Shown here: positions 10,091 through 17,558 of the stretch, piece after piece
Numbering within the stretch: position 1 is the stretch's first letter
Layout of the letters: every line of letters begins with the position of its first letter
Assembly (NCBI RefSeq): GCF_049532965.1
Contig: NZ_CP186694.1
Span: 5,146,001 to 5,210,000, forward strand
Source of the DNA: Roseateles sp049532965
Lineage (GTDB): Bacteria > Pseudomonadota > Gammaproteobacteria > Burkholderiales > Burkholderiaceae_C
Direction of reading: 5' to 3'
Length of the DNA stretch: 64,000 nucleotides
Program-made: the position numbers and the translations under genes
Notes under the pieces: generated by a model
What the model was told of the DNA's origin: nothing
The model's input: the letters and a program-made list of their open reading frames with translations, nothing else
The model's database searches: none

Positions 10091-11032
10091 TCATAGACCG
10101 TAAAGCGCCGCCTGATCCTGCGGCGCCAGCTCCGCCACCATCGCATCGAGGAACAGCCGGGTGCGTAGCGGCATCAAGCGCCGCTGCGGGAACACCGCCC
10201 AGCAGGTCGAAGGCTCGGCGCACCAGTCCGGCAGCACGCGCACCAGCTCCCCGCGGTCGACGAAAGCCTGCGCGTACTGGTTGCCGACCCAGGTGATGCC
10301 CAGCCCGGCCCGGGCCATCTGCAGCAGCATGTCGGGCGCGTTGACCAGCGTCCGGCTCTCCGGCACGCCCACCCACTCCGCGCTCTGCCCCTGCCGTGGA
10401 TCGCCGGGACCGAACAGGCGCCACGGCAGCGGATCGCCCGCGCGGCTCAGGATCATCAACCCGTGCATGCTCAGCAGCCCTTCGGGCAACTGCGGCTCGC
10501 CGTGGCGCGCCAGGTAGTCGGGCGACGCATACAGGCCGCTGCTGAACATTGCCAGCCGCCGCGCCGCCAGATGGCTGTCCGGCGGCAACTGGCCCATGCG
10601 GACCGCGATGTCGAAGCCCTCGGCGATCAAGTCCACCCGGCGCGGCGACAGGTCCAGCTCCAGCTGTACCTCCGGGTAGTCGCCGACGAAGCGGCACAGC
10701 ATCGCCTTCAACGCTTGATGCGCGAAGTCGCCCGGCATGGACACGCGCAGGCGGCCGGTGGGCCGCTGCTGCCGATGGAGCGCCAGTGCCAGTGCATCGT
10801 CCACTTCCCCCGCCAGCACACGGGCATGCTCGAGCACCCCCTGTCCGAAATCCGTCAGCGTCAGCCGTCGCGTGCTGCGCTGAAGCAGCTTCTCGCCCAG
10901 CCGTTCCTCCAGCGCCGCGATCCGGCGTGACACCGTCGACTTGGGCAACTGCAGCCGCTCCGCCGCGCGGCTGAAGCTGCCGCTCTCCATCACACGGGCA
11001 AACACCAGCAGGTCATCGGCATCGAGGCTCAT
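10091..11032 (-). CDS. LysR-family transcriptional regulator
   Basis: 313 aa with an N-terminal winged helix (residues 1-62: DDLLVFARVMESGSFSRAAE, then LPKSTVSRRIAALEERLG) and a C-terminal periplasmic-binding-like sensor domain. The sensor has the RLRVSMPGDFAH entry strand typical of the CrgA/AaeR-like subgroup. The start at MSLDADDL is preceded by AGGA; the frame is open 26 codons further but that part is Lys/His-rich and overlaps the operator. It is divergent from an azoreductase-pirin pair with a perfect inverted repeat between them, the classic LysR layout. It probably controls that pair in response to a quinone or other electrophile (inference). Confidence 0.9.
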   Translation of the reverse strand: MSLDADDLLVFARVMESGSFSRAAERLQLPKSTVSRRIAALEERLGEKLLQRSTRRLTLTDFGQGVLEHARVLAGEVDDALALALHRQQRPTGRLRVSMPGDFAHQALKAMLCRFVGDYPEVQLELDLSPRRVDLIAEGFDIAVRMGQLPPDSHLAARRLAMFSSGLYASPDYLARHGEPQLPEGLLSMHGLMILSRAGDPLPWRLFGPGDPRQGQSAEWVGVPESRTLVNAPDMLLQMARAGLGITWVGNQYAQAFVDRGELVRVLPDWCAEPSTCWAVFPQRRLMPLRTRLFLDAMVAELAPQDQAALYGL

Positions 11033-11047
11033 CGCGGTCAGGTCCTG

Positions 11048-11069
11048 ATTGTTCGTCGAATGGAACAAT
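11048..11069. promoter_or_regulatory. candidate LysR operator (perfect inverted repeat)
   Basis: ATTGTTC and GAACAAT arms separated by eight bases, located 16 bases upstream of the lysR start and 105 bases upstream of azoR. Symmetry and position fit an autoregulatory LysR recognition site. A TCAATAG-containing stretch near 11108 could be part of the azoR promoter. Confidence 0.55.
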
Positions 11070-11174
11070 CTTATCCAGCCATGTGCCTTCCGATGCGGGG
11101 TTGTGATCAATAGAGTTCATTCCATCGCCACACACCCCGGCTGATCCAGCCGCCACGCTTAGGAGAACCGCACC

Positions 11175-11801
11175 ATGAACATCCTTCAGATCAATTCCAG
11201 CGCCCGCCGCCTGCATGAAGGCCAGGGCTCCGTGTCGACGCAACTGGCCAACGAGGTCGTCCAGCAACTGGTCGAGCGCAACCCGGGCGCCCGGACGGTC
11301 GTGCATGACCTGGCGGTGCATCCCTTGCCCCCGATGGACGAAGCGGCCCTGGGCGCGCTCTTCACGCCGGCCGAGGCCCGCACGCCGGCGCAGGCCGAGC
11401 GCGTCGCGCTCAACGACCAACTGATCGCCGAGCTGAAGGCCGCCGACGTGATCGTGCTGGCCGCGCCGATGATCAACTTCGGGGTGTCCTCGCAGCTGAA
11501 GAACTGGATCGACGCGGTGGCCCGCGCCGGTGTCACGTTCCGCTATGGCGCCAACGGCCCCGAAGGCCTGGTCACCGGCAAGCGGGTGATCGTCGTCAGC
11601 TCGCGCGGCGGCGTGCATCGCGGCCAGCCGACGGACAACATCGTCCCCTACCTGCAGGTGACGCTGGGCTTCCTCGGCATGACCGACGTGAAGTTCGTGC
11701 TTGCCGAAGGCCTCAACATGGGCGATGAGGCGGCTGCCAAGGGCCTGGCCACCGCCCGTGAAGAGATCGCCGCGCTGTTCGGCGAAACCCAGCCGGCCTG
11801 A
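11175..11801 (+). CDS. azoR: FMN-dependent NADH:quinone/azo reductase (AzoR-like)
   Basis: 208 aa flavodoxin-like oxidoreductase. The N-terminus MNILQINSSAR is the FMN phosphate-binding loop; APMINFGVSSQLKNWIDAVARAGVTFRY is the family signature for FMN and dimer contacts; VVSSRGG is the isoalloxazine loop. Length is typical (about 200). AzoR enzymes reduce quinones and azo compounds with NADH by two electrons and protect against thiol-reactive stress. AGGAGA lies eight bases before the ATG. It is divergent from a LysR gene and followed after 34 bases by a pirin gene, so the two are probably co-transcribed as a redox-stress pair. Confidence 0.92.
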   Translation: MNILQINSSARRLHEGQGSVSTQLANEVVQQLVERNPGARTVVHDLAVHPLPPMDEAALGALFTPAEARTPAQAERVALNDQLIAELKAADVIVLAAPMINFGVSSQLKNWIDAVARAGVTFRYGANGPEGLVTGKRVIVVSSRGGVHRGQPTDNIVPYLQVTLGFLGMTDVKFVLAEGLNMGDEAAAKGLATAREEIAALFGETQPA

Positions 11802-11835
11802 CCGGCCCGGCCTCGCATTCAAGGAAAGGAATCCC

Positions 11836-12708
11836 ATGACCGCCGCGCTCCCTGTCTCCGCCCTTCGGACGCCCCGCCGGGTCGAACGCCTGGTGCAGGG
11901 CCAGGCCACGCGCGATGGCGCCGGCGTCAAGTTGACGCGGGTGCTGACGCACGACCTGCAGCGGCGGCTGGATCCCTTCCTGATGCTGGACGCCTTCGGC
12001 ACGGACAACGCAGACGACTACATCGCCGGCTTTCCGGATCACCCGCACCGTGGCTTCGAGACGGTGACCTACATGCTCGACGGCCGCATGCGCCACCGTG
12101 ACTCGGCGGGCAACGAGGGCCTGCTCGGTCCTGGGGGCGTCCAGTGGATGACCGCCGGCCGCGGCGTGATCCATTCGGAACTGCCCGAGCAGCAGGAAGG
12201 CCGCATGGAAGGCTTCCAGCTGTGGCTGAACCTGCCCGGCCGCGACAAGATGCGCGACCCCTGGTATCGCGACATCGCCAGCGACGAGATCCCCGAGCTG
12301 GCGTTGCCCGGCGCGCGGGTCCGTGTCATTGCGGGCGAGAGCCACGGCGTGCCCGGCGCGGTGCAACGCGACACGACGCAGCCGCTCTACCTCGACGTCC
12401 ATCTGGAGGCCGGCGCGAGCTTCGAGCAGGTGCTGCCCGACACGCACAACGCGTTCGTGTACGTCTATCGCGGCGCGTTGCGCTTCGACACCGGTTGCCT
12501 CGTGCCGAGCGGCCGCATGGCGATCCTGGCCAACACGCCGGGCACCGACGGCGTGCGGCTGACCGCGGCGGAAGACAGCGTCCGCGCGATCCTGATCGCG
12601 GGCCGCCCCCTGGGTGAGCCGATCGCGCAATACGGCCCCTTCGTGATGAACACCGAGGGAGAGCTGCTGCAGGCTGTGCGGGACTTCCAGGCCGGCAAGT
12701 TCGCCTGA
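11836..12708 (+). CDS. pirin family protein (cupin)
   Basis: 290 aa bicupin. Family motifs are FPDHPHRGFETVTYMLDG (metal-binding histidines), GPGGVQWMTAGRGVIHSE and the C-terminal AGRPLGEPIAQYGPFVMNT. Pirins bind a metal in the N-terminal cupin; several have quercetinase activity, but the function of most is not settled. The ATG at 11836 follows AAGGAAAGGA; the longer in-frame extension overlaps azoR and is rejected. Cotranscription with azoR suggests a role in quinone or flavonoid handling. A second, less similar pirin occurs at 16189-17133 in the copper operon. Confidence 0.93.
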   Translation: MTAALPVSALRTPRRVERLVQGQATRDGAGVKLTRVLTHDLQRRLDPFLMLDAFGTDNADDYIAGFPDHPHRGFETVTYMLDGRMRHRDSAGNEGLLGPGGVQWMTAGRGVIHSELPEQQEGRMEGFQLWLNLPGRDKMRDPWYRDIASDEIPELALPGARVRVIAGESHGVPGAVQRDTTQPLYLDVHLEAGASFEQVLPDTHNAFVYVYRGALRFDTGCLVPSGRMAILANTPGTDGVRLTAAEDSVRAILIAGRPLGEPIAQYGPFVMNTEGELLQAVRDFQAGKFA

Positions 12709-12878
12709 GTTCGCGGCCCAGACATGCGTCCGACCACTGCGGAAGCTGGTGAACGGATGGCTCCCATTGCGGGGCGGCGGCGCTGCGCAGGCTGATGGAT
12801 GCCAGCCCCCGAATCCGGCGCGGCACCGACACAGGAGGGCTGTGTTCCCGAGACCGTCCGTGAGGGCGGTTCCCGCCC

Positions 12879-15800
12879 ATGCCTTCCCTCCGCCCCGTTC
12901 CCGGCCAGGCGCCGCCCCTAGCCCCCCTGATCGACCATGAGGCCGATGCGCCACCCGACGGAGGTGCCGGCGCGGCGGCTGCCGCCGGTGACGCGCCTTC
13001 TCGGTGCGACGACGCACCGGTGAACTTGTCCGACGTTTGCAGGCGGCTCGCGACACAGGCCCGAGGCTTGCTGCTGTCCCCGGACGGCGAAGGTGTCGCC
13101 GCCCGTTTTCTCGGCCTGGAAGCGGCGCTCGCGGATCCTGATCAGCACTACAGGGGCGACCCGCACTATGGGCCCTATCTTCATGGCGATGGTGCGCGGC
13201 TGCTGTCGAGGCTCGCGACAGCCCTGAAGCAATCCAGGCTGACGGCCGAGGTGCGTGGCATGGTGCTGCTCCAGGTGGCCCTGGGGCTTGAGGTCTGCCT
13301 CGCCGGCTTTGAGAAGACGCTGCGGGACGCGGTGCACCGACTCGAATGCGCCTCGGGTGGTGTCACCGGCGCGGTCTGGCGCGCCCGGGAGGAACTGCAG
13401 CAAGAGATCCTCGACAGTTTCGTGCGCCGCACGGTGGGACGTGATCCGTCGCAGCCGCATAACCTGGCGTCCCATCACGTCCACTTCGTGGCGGCGTTGG
13501 AAGCCAAGCTGAAGCTGCCGCGCGGCGAGCGGCGGCCGATCGACATCCATCTCGATCCGCATCTCTGGAGCGAGCCATTGCTGAAGGCCGTCGGGAAGCG
13601 GTTGGAGACGGGCGTCTCGTTCCCCGAGATCGCGCTACGGATGACGGAAAACGCGATGAGGGAGCTGCGGTGCGCCTTGCGGGAGGGAGGGGTGGATGCC
13701 CAATGCATCCGCGTTGACGATCAGTGGCAGGAGGCGGTCACCGAGGAGGCGATCCGGCGTCTGGAACTGACGATGATCGGCCCGGTCCCGCGCACGGTCC
13801 TGCTGGAGGAGGTCGAGGCGGGCACCACGGACGACGCGATGGGTGACGTACCACCGGGGGCCCTGTGGAGGCTCACGCCCGACGCCGGCTGGGTGGCGAC
13901 GCAGGTGCTGCGCCACCTGAATGAACTCGGGCTGGTCGAGCCGCGATTGGGACCGGAGGTCCTGCTGACGCGAAGGGTGTTGGGAGATGGTCAGCACGTC
14001 GAGATCCTGTGCCTGGGCGAGGTCTTCTGCTGGGCCCGTATGAATCGGGATTCACGTCAGGATCGCCGTTTGACCATGGACGACCTGCGCGCGCTCGACC
14101 GGGCGCAGACGGTCGCATCGGCCGATCGCCAGCTGACGGTGCGCCAGCGTGAAGCGATTGCCCATGCTGTCCTGCCCGACGCCAGCGATGACGACTTCAC
14201 CCGCCTTCATCCACGCTGGCTGGTCAGTGACGAGCTGGCGCGACGCTGGCAGCGCCGGCTTTCCCCGGAGGCCGCTGCCTTCTGGTGGATGAGCAATTCA
14301 GCGGCAAGCCTTCCGCCAGAGACCGTCGGGCCGATCGCGGTGGCCCTTGACGAGGCCGGCGACTGGGAGCGGCTGGCGAAACTGGCACCGACGCAAGCCA
14401 GTGCGGCCATCGACTTGTGGCACCACGCCGATGGGATCGCGGCGGTGGCGGGGGCGCTCCGTACGGGTGACGCCGAACGCGTGGGGGTCTGGCTCAGCGT
14501 GCTGCGAAACGCGGTTGAAGTGTTGAAGAAAGCATCGGAGACGGCGTCGGAAAGATGCTTCGTGGCGTTGACCGGCAAGGATGAGAGGGGTGTTCCGGCC
14601 CTGACACGCGCGATGCACGACGGCAGCGCCGACGCGCTGGCTGTCTGGCTGGATGCTGTAGGGCAGTTGCACGCTGCCGGGCGCCTCGACGGCGGATACC
14701 TCTTCCAGTTGCTGGCTGGCGGGACGCCATATGGCTTCTTCTCACCGCTCACTCACGCCTTGCAATGGGGACGGGCCGATCTGCTCGAGGGCCTGCTGCA
14801 GTGGCTGCGGAAGGCGGTGGATAAGGCATGGCTGCAGGCGGATGACGTTGCCCAGTTGATGCTGCTGCCGAACCGGAGACATGCGACCACCGGGCAACAG
14901 CGCGGCGAGTTGATCCTTGCCGTGGAGCGCGGTCACGTGCAGGCCATCCGTGTCTGGATCGAGGCGTTGCTCGGCGCGCTGCGCGGGGGTGTCCTTTCGC
15001 CACGCGAATGGATCGAGCTGATGCGTGGCTCGCCGGACGGCGATGCCGCCTATGTCTGCGCGATGGAGCGCGGCGAGGTGGAGGCCCAGGAGCTGATGAT
15101 CGATGCCTGTCGCGTCGCGCTCGCCAAGGGGCTCGTGCGTCGCGGCGACGTGGCGCAGCTGCTGCTCCCGCGGTGCGGCAGTCATGGTCCGTCCTTGGCG
15201 GCGAAGTACGGACAGAAGCAGGCCCTGGAGATGCATCTCAGGGCGGAGGCGGAGTTCATGTCCCCGCGCGTCCGGAGATTCAATCCCGCGCTGCGGCTTC
15301 ACTGGCTGCAGCGCGGCGCGCACACCGCCGTGGCCGGGGCGATGGCTAACGGCGATGGGGACGCGGTCCGCATGCTGCTGGACGCCATCGTGCGGTCGAC
15401 CGATCGTCCGTCTTCAGAGCTGGTCGAGCGGACCTTCTCCGGCCCGCCCGAAGAGGACCCGTGCCTGCTGGTCGCCGTCGGGAACGGAGACATCCAGGCC
15501 ATTTCGGCCTGGGTGGAGGCGGCATCCCAGGCGTGCAGCCAGGGATGGATGACGCCGGCTCAGCTTCGGCGGCTGTTGCGCGCGGAAGGACGCGGCGTCG
15601 CCAGCGCGCTCCACGTGGCTGTTTCCCGCTCGCCGGGAGTGACCAAGAAGCTCGCGAAGGCCATCGTCGGCGTGGCCGCAACGAATCACCTCGGATCGCG
15701 ACGGCTGATGTCCTTGCTGGGCTGTCGCAAGAACGGAATCAGGCCCTCGCCGCTGGCGCTGGCCATCGCCTGGCCGAGTCCGGAAACGGTGCGGCGTTTG

Positions 15801-16205
15801 CTGCCGGTGATACGCGACGCGTGCGAGCGCGGCCTGCTCAAGCCCGCGCAGGTGCGCGCGCTGCTGTCCCTGAAGCTGCGCGACGGCCGGCGAGGGCTGG
15901 CTCTACCAGCCAGCAACTGGAAGCCGGAGGACGCCCTCCCCACCTGCGAGCGGACGGCTCGGCTGTATGCGGACGCCGTGATCGAGGCAGTGAAGCGCGG
16001 CGAGGTGTCGCCGCAGGAAGCGGGCGACTGGTTGTTCGCAGGCTTGGCCGATGTCCGCCATGGCGACGCGATCGTGAAAGTCGTGGAGGATGCCATTGAC
16101 GTCGCCGAGGGCGCCGGCCTGCTGAAAACGCACGACGCGATCCAGATGCGCGGGCGGCGGACCGCGGCCGCGCCTGTGGGGGCGCGCGCTACCTCGGCGC
16201 CTTGA
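12879..16205 (+). CDS. large ankyrin-like repeat protein, function unknown
   Basis: 1108 aa, soluble, no signal peptide. Residues 1-450 form a unique N-terminal region rich in R/E helices that I do not recognise. From about 470 to 1070 there are degenerate units of 55-65 residues with the pattern A-x3-G-(D/E/R)-x2-A-V-x2-W-(L/I)-(D/E)-A, then A-x3-G-x-L/V, then L/V-x2-LL. Examples are SADALAVWLDAVGQL, HVQAIRVWIEALLGAL, EVEAQELMIDACRVAL, DIQAISAWVEAASQA and SPETVRRLLPVIRDA. This resembles long, atypical ankyrin repeats of proteobacterial effectors and interaction proteins. The RBS is weak (GAGGGCGG). The last 17 bases overlap the convergent pirin gene. Host-interaction protein is a guess; there is no secretion locus nearby. 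Confidence 0.75.
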   Translation: MPSLRPVPGQAPPLAPLIDHEADAPPDGGAGAAAAAGDAPSRCDDAPVNLSDVCRRLATQARGLLLSPDGEGVAARFLGLEAALADPDQHYRGDPHYGPYLHGDGARLLSRLATALKQSRLTAEVRGMVLLQVALGLEVCLAGFEKTLRDAVHRLECASGGVTGAVWRAREELQQEILDSFVRRTVGRDPSQPHNLASHHVHFVAALEAKLKLPRGERRPIDIHLDPHLWSEPLLKAVGKRLETGVSFPEIALRMTENAMRELRCALREGGVDAQCIRVDDQWQEAVTEEAIRRLELTMIGPVPRTVLLEEVEAGTTDDAMGDVPPGALWRLTPDAGWVATQVLRHLNELGLVEPRLGPEVLLTRRVLGDGQHVEILCLGEVFCWARMNRDSRQDRRLTMDDLRALDRAQTVASADRQLTVRQREAIAHAVLPDASDDDFTRLHPRWLVSDELARRWQRRLSPEAAAFWWMSNSAASLPPETVGPIAVALDEAGDWERLAKLAPTQASAAIDLWHHADGIAAVAGALRTGDAERVGVWLSVLRNAVEVLKKASETASERCFVALTGKDERGVPALTRAMHDGSADALAVWLDAVGQLHAAGRLDGGYLFQLLAGGTPYGFFSPLTHALQWGRADLLEGLLQWLRKAVDKAWLQADDVAQLMLLPNRRHATTGQQRGELILAVERGHVQAIRVWIEALLGALRGGVLSPREWIELMRGSPDGDAAYVCAMERGEVEAQELMIDACRVALAKGLVRRGDVAQLLLPRCGSHGPSLAAKYGQKQALEMHLRAEAEFMSPRVRRFNPALRLHWLQRGAHTAVAGAMANGDGDAVRMLLDAIVRSTDRPSSELVERTFSGPPEEDPCLLVAVGNGDIQAISAWVEAASQACSQGWMTPAQLRRLLRAEGRGVASALHVAVSRSPGVTKKLAKAIVGVAATNHLGSRRLMSLLGCRKNGIRPSPLALAIAWPSPETVRRLLPVIRDACERGLLKPAQVRALLSLKLRDGRRGLALPASNWKPEDALPTCERTARLYADAVIEAVKRGEVSPQEAGDWLFAGLADVRHGDAIVKVVEDAIDVAEGAGLLKTHDAIQMRGRRTAAAPVGARATSAP

Positions 16206-17133
16206 GCGGCGGCACGACGGGGGCGAGCAGCCGGGGGCCGTCGAATCCGCGCACGGCGCCGAAGCGGCCGCCGTCCTCGCGGGCATTCCATTCTTCGGCG
16301 TAGGCCTGCATCTCCTCGCGCGAGCGGCCGACGAAGTTCCAGAACAGCAGCACCGGCTCCTCGAACGGGGGGCCGCCGAGCAGCAGCGCGCGGCACTTGC
16401 CGCCTCCCGACAACAACTTCAACTCCTGAGCGCCTGGCGCGATGTAGAGCAGTTCGCCGGGCCTGCTGGCGCCCGTCGGCTCGCCGTCGATCGTCACGGC
16501 GAGTTCGCCTTCGAGCACCATCAGCCCGTACTCCTGGCCGGGACGCAGCGGGACCGCCGCCTCCGCGGCGCGGCTGGCGCTGAGGTCCATCCCGAGCAGC
16601 GGCGTGTGGCTCGGCACCGGCGAGCGATGGCCGCCGAATTCGCCGACCAGCAGCATCGTGTCGAAGTTGCCGGTCGAGAACGATGGCAACTCGGGGAAGT
16701 GCTGAAACGCCGGCTCGCGATGGCGCGCCGCGTCCGGCAGCGCAATCCACAGCTGGGCGAGCTGGAGGCGATCGGACTGCGATTCCTCGGTGTGGCTGAT
16801 GCCGCGCCCGGCCGTCATGAGGTTCACCTGGCCGGGGCGCAGCATCTGCTCCGAGCCGAGGCTGTCGCGGTGCAGCACCTCGCCCTCGATCATCCAGCTG
16901 AACGTCTGCAGCCCGGTGTGCGGGTGGGGTCCCACTCGCATCGCGGTCTGCGGTGTGAGGTCCGCGGGCCCGGCGTGGTCCAGGAAGCACCAGGCGCCGA
17001 TCATGCGGCGCCGCGCGGTCGGCAGTGCGCGCCGGATGGTGAGGCCCCCGACGTCGCCCAGGTGCGCGGTGAGGCGCTCCCAGCGGGCGGGCACGGGGTC
17101 GGCAGGCGAGGGGACGGGCGGGTGGACGCTCAT
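16189..17133 (-). CDS. pirin family protein, third gene of the copper operon
   Basis: 314 aa pirin. Visible motifs are VGPHPHTGLQTFSWMIEG (metal ligands), GQVNLMTAGRGISHTE and the C-terminal LLFWNFVGRSREEMQAYAEEW, which is typical of the YhhW/YhaK-like pirin branch with a C-terminal helix. The ATG overlaps the cueR stop (ATGA), so it is translationally coupled to copA-cueR and should be copper-induced. A copper-linked role (a metal-binding cupin, or redox protection) is inference. Its 3' end overlaps the convergent 1108-aa gene by 17 bases. Confidence 0.92.
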   Translation of the reverse strand: MSVHPPVPSPADPVPARWERLTAHLGDVGGLTIRRALPTARRRMIGAWCFLDHAGPADLTPQTAMRVGPHPHTGLQTFSWMIEGEVLHRDSLGSEQMLRPGQVNLMTAGRGISHTEESQSDRLQLAQLWIALPDAARHREPAFQHFPELPSFSTGNFDTMLLVGEFGGHRSPVPSHTPLLGMDLSASRAAEAAVPLRPGQEYGLMVLEGELAVTIDGEPTGASRPGELLYIAPGAQELKLLSGGGKCRALLLGGPPFEEPVLLFWNFVGRSREEMQAYAEEWNAREDGGRFGAVRGFDGPRLLAPVVPPLKAPR

Positions 17134-17558
17134 GGCGCGGCTCCTTGGGCGAGGTCGTCGAGGATGGGGCAGTCGGGGCGGTCGTCGCCGTGGCAGCAAT
17201 GCGCGAGCTCGGCCAGCGCGCGACGCATCGCCTGCATCTCCGCCATGCGGCGATCGAGGTCGGCGATGTGGGCCTCGGCGATGCGCTTGACCTGGCCGCT
17301 GGCGCGGCGGCGGTTCTGCCAGAGCTTGAGCAGCTCCGCGATCTCTGCCATCGAGAAGCCCAGGTCGCGCGCGCGGCGGATGAAGCGCAGCGTATGCACT
17401 TCCTTTTCGCCGTAAAGGCGGTAGCCGGAGTCGGTGCGCGGCACCGGCGGCAGCAGGCCGAGTGATTCGTAATGGCGCAGCATCTTGGGCGACACGCCCG
17501 AGCGCTCGGCCGCCTGGCCGATCGTCAGCGGCGCCATGGGGGCGGTCGAGGCGGTCAT
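17130..17558 (-). CDS. cueR: MerR-family copper-responsive activator (CueR-like)
   Basis: 142 aa. N-terminal MerR winged helix (LTIGQAAERSGVSPKMLRHYESLGLL, then YRLYGEKEV), a dimerisation helix, and a C-terminal metal loop with the sequence CCHGDDRPDCPIL. This holds the two cysteines spaced as in CueR (C-x7-8-C), which bind Cu(I)/Ag(I). The start at 17558 is fixed by AAAGGAG and the ATGA overlap with copA; a TTG further upstream is unnecessary. It is autoregulated if the only promoter is the CueR box ahead of copA. CueR twists 19-bp-spacer promoters, and two such promoters exist at copA and copZ. Confidence 0.9.
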   Translation of the reverse strand: MTASTAPMAPLTIGQAAERSGVSPKMLRHYESLGLLPPVPRTDSGYRLYGEKEVHTLRFIRRARDLGFSMAEIAELLKLWQNRRRASGQVKRIAEAHIADLDRRMAEMQAMRRALAELAHCCHGDDRPDCPILDDLAQGAAP

